A DNA stretch of 64,000 nucleotides from an uncultured Collinsella sp. (GCA_900547345.1 URGG01000001.1:3074-67073); one strand, 5' to 3'. Positions 26,311 through 35,321 are shown, numbered from the stretch's first letter. Made by a program: numbers and translations. Notes: a model not told the origin generated them from the letters alone.

Positions 26311-27573
26311 ATGGCAGAGAAACTCATTCCGCTGGAGGACGCGCAGTCGATTGTTTTGTCGCACGTTGCTCCGACCGATCTCGTCGAGATTCCCGTGTGG
26401 CAGGCGGCTGGTTTTCCCTTGGCCGAGGACGCGGTGGCCGATATCGACATCTCGCCGTTTGCCAACAGCGCCATGGACGGGTATGCCGTGCGCTCGGCGG
26501 ACTTGGCGCAGGCATCTGGCGAGGTGCCGGTGACGCTCGACGTTATCGGACACGAGGCCGCGGGCCATGTCTTTGAGGGCACAATCGGCGCGGGCGAGAC
26601 AGTCCGCATCATGACGGGCGCGCCGGTACCCGAAGGTGCCGATGCCGTGGTGAAGTACGAGATCGTCGACGTACTCGATGGCGACGGCAACGAGGGCTCG
26701 CACGTTCGCTTCTCGGCGCCTGCCAAGGTAGGGGAGAACGTTCGCTCTGCCGCCGAGGAGGCCCATGCCGGCGATGTTGTGATGCATGCCGGCGAGGTCG
26801 TGGCTCCGGCGGGCGCCGGCTTGCTGGCAAGCGCCGGATACGCGAGCGTGAAGGTGTACGCTGCCCCACGTGTGGGCATCATCTCGTTGGGCACGGAACT
26901 GGTCGCACCGAGTAAGGTACCGGCGCGCGGTCAGATTCGCGATTCCAACTCCTCGGCGCTGATGGCCGAAGCACTCGATGCTGGCGCCGAGCCCGTGTTC
27001 TACGGCATCGCGCCCGATGATGAGCAGGCGATTACCGAGTTGGTGCATCGTGCCGTGCAGGAGTGCGATTTTGTCATTACGAGCGGTGGCGCCTCGGCGG
27101 GCGACTATGACTACGTGACGGCGCTGGTTAAGCGCGAGGGTGAGGTGTTATTCGATCGCATCTCGATGCGTCCGGGCAAGGCTATCACGTTTGGCTTGCT
27201 CGCAGGTAAGCCCTACCTGGGGCTTTCAGGCAATCCGGCCGCGGCGTATGTGGGCTTTGAGATGCTCGCCCGCCCGGCGATTCGTAAGATGCGCGGCTTT
27301 GCCGAAGGTGCGCGTCCCGTGCAGCAGGCGACGCTCACACACGGCGTGAAAAAGCGACAGCATCGTCGCTTCTTCGATCGCGCCACGGTTTTGCGCGACC
27401 CCGAGACCGGTGAGCTGTTGGTGACCGAGGCCAAGACGCAGAATTCGGCGCTGCTCGGCACGATGCAGCGTGCGAACTGCCTGTTGCGTGTTGACGAAGG
27501 ACCGTGTGAGCTCAAGGCGGGCGACGTCGTGGATGTCGTGCGTGTTGACCTGCCCGAGGGCGCCGTGTTGTAG
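26311..27573 (+). CDS. moeA: Molybdopterin molybdotransferase MoeA
   Basis: 420-residue enzyme that inserts molybdate into adenylated molybdopterin. Family marks: SAMDGYAVR at about residues 53-61, MTGAPVP.GAD near residue 103, the MoCF-type domain with SLGTELV and SGGASAGDYD near residue 260, and LSGNPAA near residue 312. The C-terminal domain IV follows. ATG 26311 is preferred with AAGAGGTG directly before it. It starts an operon with mogA (10 bases downstream), and modABC follow, so Mo uptake and cofactor assembly are clustered. Confidence 0.95.
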   Translation: MAEKLIPLEDAQSIVLSHVAPTDLVEIPVWQAAGFPLAEDAVADIDISPFANSAMDGYAVRSADLAQASGEVPVTLDVIGHEAAGHVFEGTIGAGETVRIMTGAPVPEGADAVVKYEIVDVLDGDGNEGSHVRFSAPAKVGENVRSAAEEAHAGDVVMHAGEVVAPAGAGLLASAGYASVKVYAAPRVGIISLGTELVAPSKVPARGQIRDSNSSALMAEALDAGAEPVFYGIAPDDEQAITELVHRAVQECDFVITSGGASAGDYDYVTALVKREGEVLFDRISMRPGKAITFGLLAGKPYLGLSGNPAAAYVGFEMLARPAIRKMRGFAEGARPVQQATLTHGVKKRQHRRFFDRATVLRDPETGELLVTEAKTQNSALLGTMQRANCLLRVDEGPCELKAGDVVDVVRVDLPEGAVL

Positions 27574-27583
27574 GAGGAATGCT

Positions 27584-28063
27584 ATGGAGCTGAAGATTTC
27601 GATTGTGACGTGCTCGGATACGCGCGATCTTGCCCAGGACGAGGCTGGAGCCGCACTCGAGGAACTCATCATGGCGCAGGGCTGGACGGTTGCCTCACAT
27701 GTGGTCGTGCGCGACGACGCCAGCGAGATCGGTGATGCCATTGTGGAAGCCGCCGATGAGTGCCACGCCAATGTCGTGCTCACCTGCGGCGGCACGGGGC
27801 TTTCGATGCGCGATGTGACGCCCGAGGCGACGCGTGCCGTCTGCGACCGCGATGTGCCGGGTATTGCAGAGGCAATTCGTGCGTACTCCATGACTAAGAC
27901 GCGCCGCGCTATGCTCTCGCGCGCCGTGTGCATGCAGCGTGGGTATACACTTGTCATCAACTTTCCGGGATCTACGAAAGCGGCCCGCGAAAGCTGGGAG
28001 GCCGTGAGCGATCAGCTGGAGCATGCGGCCCAAATGACGGCGGGCGGCGGGCACGCCAAATAA
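27584..28063 (+). CDS. mogA: MogA/MoaB family molybdopterin adenylyltransferase
   Basis: 159-residue MoCF-domain protein that adenylates molybdopterin before MoeA acts. Sequence shows ISIVTCSDTRD at the N-terminus and the binding loop LTCGGTGLSMRDVTPEA near residue 66, then FPGSTKA..E near residue 128. TAGGAGG lies 7 bases upstream of ATG 27584, overlapping the moeA stop. Whether it is of the MogA or MoaB type cannot be settled from sequence; the activity is shared in many bacteria. A terminator follows. Confidence 0.92.
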   Translation: MELKISIVTCSDTRDLAQDEAGAALEELIMAQGWTVASHVVVRDDASEIGDAIVEAADECHANVVLTCGGTGLSMRDVTPEATRAVCDRDVPGIAEAIRAYSMTKTRRAMLSRAVCMQRGYTLVINFPGSTKAARESWEAVSDQLEHAAQMTAGGGHAK

Positions 28064-28076
28064 GCGCACTACCTGC

Positions 28077-28111
28077 GGCGGAGCGACCTTACGGGCTGCT
28101 CCGCCTTTTTT
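28077..28111 (+). terminator. Terminator of moeA-mogA
   Basis: GGCGGAGC / GCTCCGCC stem with a 13-base loop and TTTTTT at 28106-28111, 14 bases after the mogA stop. Confidence 0.92.
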
Positions 28112-28154
28112 ATGCAGCGGCAGTGCGGTCATCTCGGGGTTATCGGTAAAAGAA

Positions 28155-28207
28155 ACTTATTAGACGAGAAATAATTATCACAAACATTATTCGCGCGGAA
28201 GTATAAT
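28155..28207 (+). promoter_or_regulatory. modA promoter with AT-rich dyad
   Basis: A consensus TATAAT (28202-28207) lies 60 bases before modA, but no -35 box stands at 16-18 bases. Upstream is an AT-rich stretch with TTATT (28158-28162) and AATAA (28170-28174) in inverted order and the palindrome ATAATTAT. A similar stretch lies at 31795-31830 before the dehydratase gene. It may be the operator of a ModE-like or other activator; the protein is not identified. Confidence 0.4.
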
Positions 28208-28267
28208 CTAGTAACAGAATAAAGCCCGCGGCGGGGTGCCCGGGCATAGCGTTCGAAAGGGTTGAAC

Positions 28268-29140
28268 ATGTTCGATATGGTTTCTCGCCGCGGGTTTGTC
28301 TCGCTTTCTGCTGCCGCTGCCGCCGGCCTTGGCCTTGCCGGCTGCTCGGGCAACAAGACGTCCGAGCCGGCCGGATCCGATGCCGGTTCTGCTAAGGCAT
28401 CTTCCAAGAAAGCTGTCGAGCTGCAGGTCTTTGCCGCCAACTCGCTCGAGAAGGCCCTGCCCGAGGTTCAGGAGCTTTACACCGACCAGACCGGCACCAC
28501 CTTCGCCGACACGCAGTTCAAAGCGTCCGGCGACCTTGTCGAGCAGATGCGTGCCGGCGCCACGGTCGACGTGCTCATCACCGCTTCCAAGGGCACCATG
28601 GATGACGCTGAGACCGCCGGGCTCGTCGACGCCGACACGCGTGAGGATATGTTCGCCAACGACCTCGTGATTATTCGCGCCGAGGGCTCCGACACCAAGG
28701 TCGAGGCCATCGCCGACGTCGCGAACCTGGACGGCAAGATCGCCATCGGCGATGCCAAGACCGTTCCGGCCGGCAAGTACGCCAACCAGGCGCTGGCTTC
28801 TGTGGGCCTTTATACCGGCACCGAGGGCGACGACGGCGAGTATGCGCCCGAGATCGCCGACAAGGTGGCCCTGGCCGACAAAGTTGGTACCGCCGCCGCC
28901 TATGTGTCCACGGGCGACTGCGTGGCTGGCTTTGTCTACAGCTCCGATATCTTCCGCTACGACGGCATCGAGGAGGCCTTCGTGTGCCCCGAGGATTCGC
29001 ACAAGCCCATCGTGTATCCGGGCGCCGTTGCCGAGAGCTCCGAGCACGCCGACGAGGCCAAGGCGTTCATCGACTTCTGTCTGACCAACAAGAAGGCTCA
29101 GAAGATTTGGGCTAAGTACGGCTTTGAGCTTTCCGAGTAG
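28268..29140 (+). CDS. modA: Molybdate ABC transporter substrate-binding lipoprotein
   Basis: 290-residue extracytoplasmic binding protein for molybdate or tungstate. The N-terminus has a twin-arginine motif (SRRGFVSL) and a lipobox (LAGC), so it is a Tat-exported lipoprotein. The mature part has the family features: VFAANSLEKALPEV near the N-terminus, GATVDVLI.AS near residue 98 and IAIGD.KTVPAGKYA near residue 158. Start ATG 28268 follows GAAAGGG; an upstream TTG is also in frame. It opens the modABC operon and lies just after the Mo-cofactor genes. Confidence 0.93.
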   Translation: MFDMVSRRGFVSLSAAAAAGLGLAGCSGNKTSEPAGSDAGSAKASSKKAVELQVFAANSLEKALPEVQELYTDQTGTTFADTQFKASGDLVEQMRAGATVDVLITASKGTMDDAETAGLVDADTREDMFANDLVIIRAEGSDTKVEAIADVANLDGKIAIGDAKTVPAGKYANQALASVGLYTGTEGDDGEYAPEIADKVALADKVGTAAAYVSTGDCVAGFVYSSDIFRYDGIEEAFVCPEDSHKPIVYPGAVAESSEHADEAKAFIDFCLTNKKAQKIWAKYGFELSE

Positions 29141-29208
29141 CGCGGCTTGGCGCGATAATTCCATCGTTTTGTGTTTCACTCCGTCCTTGTATTCGCTTGG
29201 AGCTCTTC

Positions 29209-30651
29209 GTGCTAAATAGATTCCGCATGCTTGTCGCCTGTGCTTTGACCTTCGCGCTTTGCTGGGTGCCGGGATTTGCGTTTGCTGGGGACGCTGAGGA
29301 CGGGGCCCAGGCTGCTGCGACCGTTCATGGGCTTTCCTATGGGATCGAGGGTTTTGAGCGGTTGGCCAAGGGGACCGCTCGTGCCATGGAGGGCCAGCCT
29401 GAGGGCTACCGGTTTCCCGTTGACGAGGACGTGGACCTTGTAGTGGCGCCTGCTGCTGATCGCGTTGTGGTGTGGATATCGCCCAAGGCGGTCGAGAAGT
29501 ATGGATTGGATCCGCAGGACAACGAGTGCGTATCGGGTCTCAAGGCCCTCGCCTGTGAGCTCGACAGCGCAAACTGCATGGGAGGTGCTCAGCTAGAGGA
29601 CGTGGATCTTCCTTGGTATGTTACGGCGGAAACAACGTTTGAATCCGGCGGGTATACCTATGGCTTTGACGAGCGCGGTGCGGATGGGGACCGCTATGTG
29701 GTGATTGCATCAGCCTCGGGTGATGCCAAGGGCGGCGCGCGTTGGCTTGATAGCGCTCAAATGGTAGAAGCGTCGTCTGTCGTGTTGCGGGATGAGCGGG
29801 GGCCCTTGACCTCTCTGGCCTCCTTTTTGGGCGACATCGACTATCGCCCGTTTTGGGTGTCCATAAAAACGAGCGGCCTTGCCCTGCTGATCTCCTTTGC
29901 GCTGGGCCTGTTCGCCGCGTGGAAGACCATGGGTACCACGAGCCGCGTGAAGGGTTTGCTCGATTCGGTCTTTACGATTCCTATGGTGCTGCCGCCTACG
30001 GTGTGTGGCTTTTTGCTGCTTATGCTATTTGGCCGCTCGACCGGGGTGGGCCAGTGGCTGATCGCTCACGGCATCTCGATTGTCTTTACGTGGCCGGCGG
30101 CGGTGATCTCTGCCGTAGCGGTGTCGTTCCCGCTCGTCTACCGTACGGCGCTCGGCGCCTTTGAGAGCCTCGACACGCAGATGCTCGATGCCGCGCGAAC
30201 CCTGGGCTGGTCCGAGCGTCGCATCTTCACCAAGCTTATGATGCCGCTTGGCTGGCCCTCGATTGCCGCCGGCACGGTGCTCGCCTTTGCCCGCGCGATG
30301 GGCGAGTTTGGCTGCACCCTGTTCTTTGCGGGCAACTACGCCGGCATTACGCAGACCATTCCCATTGCGATTTACTTTGAGTGGATGGGCGGTAACACCT
30401 CGGTGGCCCTCTTTTGGGTCGTCGTTGTGATCGTGTTTAGTTTCTTAGTCATCCTGTTCATCAACATGTACACCGCGCATTCGCAAAAGTATCGCGAGCG
30501 GGGCCTTTCCCGTGCGGAGCGCAAGCAGGCCAAAGAGTTTGCCGGACAGGGAGATTCGCTCGACCCGGCGGGCGGCGATGCCTTGCGTATCGATCGCGAG
30601 GCGCTGGCTGAGCTCATGCGCGATGATGCTGCGCCGCAGGGAGGTCGATAG
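29209..30651 (+). CDS. modB: Molybdate ABC permease with extra extracytoplasmic N-terminal domain
   Basis: 480-residue ModB-type permease. The C-terminal ~270 residues have the usual 5-6 membrane segments and the cytoplasmic coupling loop (DAARTLGWSERRIF, then RAMGEFG). In front sits a signal-peptide-like hydrophobic segment (CALTFALCWVPGFAFA) and about 175 residues with no membrane segment that I do not recognise, so it should lie outside the membrane. Typical ModB has about 225 residues and no such domain. GTG 29209 is chosen because GGAG lies 6 bases upstream. A hydrophilic ~45-residue tail ends the protein. Confidence 0.88.
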   Translation: MLNRFRMLVACALTFALCWVPGFAFAGDAEDGAQAAATVHGLSYGIEGFERLAKGTARAMEGQPEGYRFPVDEDVDLVVAPAADRVVVWISPKAVEKYGLDPQDNECVSGLKALACELDSANCMGGAQLEDVDLPWYVTAETTFESGGYTYGFDERGADGDRYVVIASASGDAKGGARWLDSAQMVEASSVVLRDERGPLTSLASFLGDIDYRPFWVSIKTSGLALLISFALGLFAAWKTMGTTSRVKGLLDSVFTIPMVLPPTVCGFLLLMLFGRSTGVGQWLIAHGISIVFTWPAAVISAVAVSFPLVYRTALGAFESLDTQMLDAARTLGWSERRIFTKLMMPLGWPSIAAGTVLAFARAMGEFGCTLFFAGNYAGITQTIPIAIYFEWMGGNTSVALFWVVVVIVFSFLVILFINMYTAHSQKYRERGLSRAERKQAKEFAGQGDSLDPAGGDALRIDREALAELMRDDAAPQGGR

Positions 30652-30654
30652 GTC

Positions 30655-31725
30655 ATGTCACTCGTTCTGGATATCAAAAAGCGCTATCCCGGGTTTGTGC
30701 TCGACATGCAGCTTGAGGCTGGCGAGGAGCGCGTGGCGCTGTTGGGTGCCTCGGGTTGCGGCAAGAGTTGCACACTGCGCTGCATTGCCGGCGTGGAGAC
30801 GCCCGACGAGGGCAAGATCGTTGTCAACGGCGTTACTTTTTTTGACTCGGAGGCGGGCATCAACCTGTCACCTCAGGAGCGTAAATGCGCCCTGCTGTTC
30901 CAAAACTATCAGCTGTTTCCCAACATGACGGTGGCCGATAACGTGTGCGCCGGCGTAAAGGATGCGGGCGACGCCGCGGCGCGTAAAAAACTTGCCGAGC
31001 GCTACCTGGGCATTTTTGGCCTGGCCGACTTTGCCGACCGCTATCCCGCGCGTCTCTCGGGCGGCCAGCAGCAGCGTGTGGCGCTTGCCCGCATGGTGGC
31101 GGCGCATCCGGGCATCTTTATGTTCGACGAGCCCATGAGTGCGCTCGATGCGTACCTCAAGAGCGCGCTTGAGCAGAACATGCTTGACCTGTTCGATGTG
31201 TGCAACCGCACCGTGCTCTACGTGAGCCACGACATCGACGAAGCGTGCCGCCTGTGCCAGCGCATCTGTGTGATGCACGACGGGCATGTGGAGGAGATCG
31301 GTTCCATCGAAGACGTGGTCCGCCGTCCACAGACGCTGGCGGCGCTGCGCCTAACGGGCTGCAAGAACACAAGCCGGGCGCGCAAGATCGGCGACGAAGA
31401 AGTTGAGGCCCTCGACTGGGGCATGACCTTTAACGTGGGTCGCGAGGTTCCCGATAATGTGGCGTACCTGGGCATTCGCGCAAGCTACTTCCATGTTGAC
31501 AACCGTGCCGAGCGGGGTCGCAACAGCTACGACCTGCATGTGGCCCGAGTGAGCGATTCGCGTTTTGAGCGCCTGGTGCTGTTGGATGCGCCGCGGGCCG
31601 ATGCGCCCACGCGTCTGCAGTGGAAGGTCAACAAGGTGGGCGTGCCTGTCGACGAGCTGCCGCAAGAAGGCGAGACCCTTCGCATGCATTTTGATGCCAA
31701 CAGGATCCACCTGGTTTGTCGATAG
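30655..31725 (+). CDS. modC: Molybdate ABC transporter ATP-binding protein
   Basis: 356-residue ATPase that drives molybdate uptake with ModB. Walker A is GASGCGKS (residues 35-42), the signature is LSGGQQQR near residue 136, Walker B is FMFDEP and the switch is SHD. After the nucleotide domain (about residue 230), the C-terminal part contains a TOBE/MOP-like regulatory domain where molybdate may bind; its family match is weak. ATG 30655 begins three bases after the modB stop with GGAGGTC upstream, so the genes are translationally linked. Confidence 0.94.
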   Translation: MSLVLDIKKRYPGFVLDMQLEAGEERVALLGASGCGKSCTLRCIAGVETPDEGKIVVNGVTFFDSEAGINLSPQERKCALLFQNYQLFPNMTVADNVCAGVKDAGDAAARKKLAERYLGIFGLADFADRYPARLSGGQQQRVALARMVAAHPGIFMFDEPMSALDAYLKSALEQNMLDLFDVCNRTVLYVSHDIDEACRLCQRICVMHDGHVEEIGSIEDVVRRPQTLAALRLTGCKNTSRARKIGDEEVEALDWGMTFNVGREVPDNVAYLGIRASYFHVDNRAERGRNSYDLHVARVSDSRFERLVLLDAPRADAPTRLQWKVNKVGVPVDELPQEGETLRMHFDANRIHLVCR

Positions 31726-31794
31726 CGCCGGGTAATGCCGTCGGGGATATAAGCCTCGGCGGCTTTGTCTTGCCGTTCGCCGAATGATGGATGA

Positions 31795-31896
31795 AAAACT
31801 CTTATCAACATAGATAATTATTTATTAAACGACGGCACACGACGCTGTCGTACGAATGTCAACGGTGTTCGCATGGTCGACGACCGTTGATATAGT
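31795..31896 (+). promoter_or_regulatory. Promoter region of the first dehydratase-family gene
   Basis: TTCGCA (31868-31873), a 17-base spacer and TATAGT (31891-31896) form a plausible promoter. Some 45 bases upstream is the dyad TTATC-aacata-GATAA (31802-31817) followed by ATTATTTATTAA, resembling the AT-rich block before modA. Common control of both transcription units is an inference from this resemblance. Confidence 0.45.
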
Positions 31897-31926
31897 TGAC
31901 CTTAACTTGTAAAGGAGGGTGCGCAT

Positions 31927-31995
31927 ATGCCGCAGACGACATACATTCGCCGCGTTGCCGCGCGCGCCCTATACATGGCTCGGAGCCGCATATGA
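31927..31995 (+). CDS. Candidate 22-codon leader peptide
   Basis: Short frame beginning at ATG 31927 with an excellent ribosome site (AAAGGAGGGTG) and a promoter candidate ending 30 bases upstream. The peptide starts MPQTTYIRRVAAR and ends SRI; five of 22 residues are Arg. About 160 non-coding bases then separate it from the dehydratase gene, with no clear terminator hairpin that I can draw. It could be a regulatory leader or a chance frame. Confidence 0.4.
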   Translation: MPQTTYIRRVAARALYMARSRI

Positions 31996-32154
31996 GCAGG
32001 TATGTTCACGGCTCCGGGAGAGACGACGCACAACTAAATAATCAGCTGCAAAGCAGGTTCCCCAAAATCCCGGGTTTAGGCGCGGCTGGGTTTTCGCCAC
32101 CCACCGTGCAGCAATACCGTAGCTATTCATTTTTGGTTCGAGAGGGGAACCGTC

Positions 32155-33438
32155 ATGGCTGAAGAATTCGATTTCCATCCGATGTGGGAGAGCCTCGGCA
32201 TGAATCTTGCCGACCACGACATGCTGCTGGGCGCCGTGGGCCAGATGTACGGCGATATGTTCCTGACGCAGAACAATCGCCCCAAGTCCACGTCCTACCT
32301 GGATTTTGTCGCCACCAACATCCACAGCGGCCGTATTAAGGAGATGCTCGACAAGAAGGAGGCCGGCGAGGCCACCAAGATCGTGGGCAGCTTCTGCGTC
32401 TACGTGCCCGAGGAGATCGTACTTGCCTGTGACGGCATTCCCGTGGGCCTGTGCTCGGGTGCCGATTGGGCAACGGACAAGGTCGAGGAGCACTTGCCGC
32501 GCAACACCTGCCCGCTCATTAAGAGCTTTGCCGGCTTTAAGCTGGGCGAGGTCTGCCCTTACATCGAGTCGAGCGACCTGGTGGTGGGCGAGAACACCTG
32601 CGATGGCAAGAAGAAGGCCTACGAGTTTTTTGCCACGCAAAAGAACATGTACGTCATGGATATTCCCAACGTGCACGACGAGTCGACGCTCGTGACCTGG
32701 AAGGCCGAGGTCAAGAAGCTCGCCGCTAAGATCGAGGAAGAGTGCGGCGTCAAGATTACGCCCGAGCGCCTGAAGGCTGCCATCCATGCCGTCAATGAGA
32801 AGCGCCGTGCCCTGCAGCGCCTGGCTGCCACGCGCGCTGCCGACCCGGCGCCTATCAGCGGTCTCGATAGCCTGCTGACCGTTCAGGCCGCCTTTATGGA
32901 CGACACGCCGCGTCTGACCGGAGCCATTAACGATATGGCGGCTGAGTGCGAGCAGCGTGTCGAGGCCGGCGAAGGCGTGGCGCCCAAGGGGACCAAGCGC
33001 ATCCTGTACACCGGTACGCCCATGGCCGTGCCCAACTGGAAGCTGTTCAACCTCATCGAGAAGGCCGGCGGCGTTGTGGTGGGCGAGGAGTCCTGCACGG
33101 GCTCGCGCTACTACAAGGACCTGGTCGACGAGTCCGGCGAGACGGTCGACGAGATGCTCGACGCCATCGCCGAGCGCTACTTTAAGATCAACTGCGCTGT
33201 CTTTACGCCCAACGACCAGCGTATGAAGGACATCGTTCAGATGGCCAAGGACCTGCATGCCGACGGTATCGTCGACGTGGCCCTGCAGTTCTGCACGCTC
33301 TACGAGATGGAGTCGTTTGCCGTGGAGAAGGCCGCCGAGGAGGCCGGCATTCCGTTTATGCACATCACGACCGACTACGCCGGCGAGGATGCAGGCCAAC
33401 TGCAGACGCGCATTGAGGCGTTCTTAGAGACGATTTAG
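32155..33438 (+). CDS. 2-hydroxyacyl-CoA dehydratase/double-cubane family protein 1
   Basis: 427-residue iron-sulfur protein of the HgdB/YjiM family (DUF-type 2-hydroxyacyl-CoA dehydratase D-component fold). Cysteine contexts include GLCSGAD, NTCPLIKS, EVCPYIES, NTCDGKKK, ESCTGSRY, NCAVFTPND and LQFCTLYE. Family members either dehydrate 2-hydroxyacyl-CoAs or, as double-cubane cluster proteins, reduce small molecules after ATP-driven electron injection by a BadF-type activator. The activator here is at 40272. The absence of CoA-transferase or acyl-CoA dehydrogenase genes nearby favours the double-cubane reductase type. Start ATG 32155 with GAGAGGGG upstream. Confidence 0.85.
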   Translation: MAEEFDFHPMWESLGMNLADHDMLLGAVGQMYGDMFLTQNNRPKSTSYLDFVATNIHSGRIKEMLDKKEAGEATKIVGSFCVYVPEEIVLACDGIPVGLCSGADWATDKVEEHLPRNTCPLIKSFAGFKLGEVCPYIESSDLVVGENTCDGKKKAYEFFATQKNMYVMDIPNVHDESTLVTWKAEVKKLAAKIEEECGVKITPERLKAAIHAVNEKRRALQRLAATRAADPAPISGLDSLLTVQAAFMDDTPRLTGAINDMAAECEQRVEAGEGVAPKGTKRILYTGTPMAVPNWKLFNLIEKAGGVVVGEESCTGSRYYKDLVDESGETVDEMLDAIAERYFKINCAVFTPNDQRMKDIVQMAKDLHADGIVDVALQFCTLYEMESFAVEKAAEEAGIPFMHITTDYAGEDAGQLQTRIEAFLETI

Positions 33439-33554
33439 CTGCACCTGCGCTAAGCTGTGCCGCCGGGTGTTCCTATCCACGCGATAGGGATTTCTCTGCT
33501 GCCATGCCGGTCGGTGTCCGGATGCACCGCAGGGCGCCGATCGGCTTCGCATAG

Positions 33555-33587
33555 CTGCCGGGGCGGGGATTTCCGCCGTCCCGGCAG
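33555..33587 (+). terminator. Hairpin between dehydratase gene 1 and the binding-protein gene
   Basis: CTGCCGGG with CCCGGCAG at the base, and further GCGG/CCGC pairing inside, 115 bases after the stop and 35 before the next ATG. The following tract (ATTCTATCTGTTTG) is moderately T-rich. Confidence 0.55.
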
Positions 33588-33622
33588 ATTCTATCTGTTT
33601 GTTCAGACACGAAAGGAACTCA

Positions 33623-35233
33623 ATGAACAACGACCTTTTCAAGGCGGGCGTTTCCCGTCGCGGTTTTCTGACCGGCTCCGCTGCCCTGTGCGTCATGGCG
33701 GGCCTCGGCCTCACCGGCTGCGGCGGTTCGGGCGCCGAGAGCGGTAGCGCCGCTGCCTCCGGCCAGGATGTGGAGTATCGCGACGAGCTGCAGATCGCGT
33801 TGCCGGCGAGCCCGGACGGTCTCGATCCGCACACCACGTCGTCGCTTGTGACCATGGACATCCTCTGCAATGTCGTCGAGCCGCTCTTTGGCCTCGATAG
33901 CGACTATGAGCCCCAGCCCGTGCTGGCCAAGGGCTATGAGGTCTCCGACGACGGCCTGACCTACACCATCAAGCTGCGCGAGGGCGTCACCTTCCACAAC
34001 GGCAAGGAGTTTGGCTCCGAGGACGTCGTGGCCTCGATGAACCGCTGGCTCACCGTCAACGACCGCGCCGCGAGCCTGCTGCCCGGCGCCACCTTCGCCG
34101 CCTCGGGCGACCACGAGGTCATCTGCACGCTGACCGAGCCCGCCGTCGACTTTCTGATCATCCTGGGCAATCACTCCCAGTATCCGGGCATCTTCCCCTC
34201 CGAGGTCATCGAGGCCGCGGGCGATACCGGCGTGACCGAGTACGTGGGTACCGGTGCCTACAAGTTTGCGGAGTGGAAGCAGGACCAGTACGTCCATCTC
34301 ACCCGCTACGAGGACTATGTCGCCGCCCACGGCAAGGCTTCGGGCTACACCGGCAAGGTCTCCGCGCCCACCAAGGACATCTACTATCAGTTCGTGACCG
34401 AGGCCTCCACGCGCGTGAGCGGGTTTGAGACCGGCGAGTACGATATCGCTGGCGAGATCCCCACCGAGAACTACCACGACTTCGACGGCAACGACGACGT
34501 CAAGCTCTACACCCATAACGCCGGCGTTCTGACCGCCTTCCTCAACATGAACGAGGGCATCTTCGCCGACGAGGAGATCCGCAAGTGCGCCCTCATGGCT
34601 ATCGACTGCGAGGCGGCCGCTCTTGCCGCCTATGGCGAGAAGGAGCTCTTCAACATCGACCCCAACCTTGGCAACCCCGAGAACGCTCAGTGGGCGACCG
34701 ACGCGGGTAAGAAGTACTTTAACCAGGCCGACGCCAAGGCCGCCAAGAAGGCTCTGGCCAAGACCTCCTATGCCGGTGAGACGGTCAAGCTGCTGACCAC
34801 CCCCGACTACAAGGATATGTACAACGCCACCGTCGCGCTGCAGGAGCAGCTCGAGAAGGCCGGCTTCACCGCCGAGGTCGACAGCTACGAGTTCGCGACC
34901 TTCATGGACATCCGCTCCGGCAAGCCCGAGCAGTGGGACCTCTTTGTGGCCTCCACCAACTACAAGCCCATCCCGGCCCAGTCCCTCTCGGTCTCCAAGG
35001 CCTTCTATGGCCTGTCCGACGAGAAGGCGCTCAAGCTCGTGGCCGAGACCCGCACCGCCAAGGACACCGACGCCGCGGCCAAGAAGTGGGCCGAGGCTCA
35101 GGAGCGCCTCTATGAGATCGCCGTCATCGAGCCGCTTTGCCACTACGCTTCCATCACGGGCACCCAGGCAGACGTCGAGGACGTCGAGGTGCTCGACGGT
35201 GCCATCGTTTGGAACGCCAAGCGTCCGGAGTAA
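33623..35233 (+). CDS. Family-5 solute-binding lipoprotein of an ABC transporter
   Basis: 536-residue peptide/nickel-type binding protein. The N-terminus shows a Tat motif (SRRGFL) and a lipobox (LTGC), so it is exported folded and anchored to the outer face of the membrane. The family opening (LQIALPASPDGLDPH) and the YTIKLREGVTFHNGKEF signature near residue 125 are present. Substrate may be a peptide, a metal chelate or another small solute; family 5 proteins are too varied to say. Tat export hints at a cofactor-like or metal ligand, though this is weak. The permeases and ATPases follow directly. Confidence 0.9.
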   Translation: MNNDLFKAGVSRRGFLTGSAALCVMAGLGLTGCGGSGAESGSAAASGQDVEYRDELQIALPASPDGLDPHTTSSLVTMDILCNVVEPLFGLDSDYEPQPVLAKGYEVSDDGLTYTIKLREGVTFHNGKEFGSEDVVASMNRWLTVNDRAASLLPGATFAASGDHEVICTLTEPAVDFLIILGNHSQYPGIFPSEVIEAAGDTGVTEYVGTGAYKFAEWKQDQYVHLTRYEDYVAAHGKASGYTGKVSAPTKDIYYQFVTEASTRVSGFETGEYDIAGEIPTENYHDFDGNDDVKLYTHNAGVLTAFLNMNEGIFADEEIRKCALMAIDCEAAALAAYGEKELFNIDPNLGNPENAQWATDAGKKYFNQADAKAAKKALAKTSYAGETVKLLTTPDYKDMYNATVALQEQLEKAGFTAEVDSYEFATFMDIRSGKPEQWDLFVASTNYKPIPAQSLSVSKAFYGLSDEKALKLVAETRTAKDTDAAAKKWAEAQERLYEIAVIEPLCHYASITGTQADVEDVEVLDGAIVWNAKRPE

Positions 35234-35243
35234 TGCAATAGAT

Positions 35244-35287
35244 GGCGTGGCGGCTGGAGGGGTCTGGTCCCCTGTGGCCGCCACGCC
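35244..35287 (+). promoter_or_regulatory. Intercistronic hairpin after binding-protein gene
   Basis: GGCGTGGCGGC pairs with GCCGCCACGCC; an inner GGGG/CCCC pairing (AGGGG / CCCCT) sits in the loop. No T-run. Such hairpins commonly stabilise the binding-protein message so that it is made in excess over the permeases. Confidence 0.7.
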
Positions 35288-35321
35288 CCGTCCACGTTCA
35301 GAGGGGAAATAGACGCCTCGC

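Noticed and set aside
31996..32154. Moco or other metabolite riboswitch before dehydratase gene 1
   Set aside because: I could not draw a conserved aptamer fold; only the short leader frame has support.
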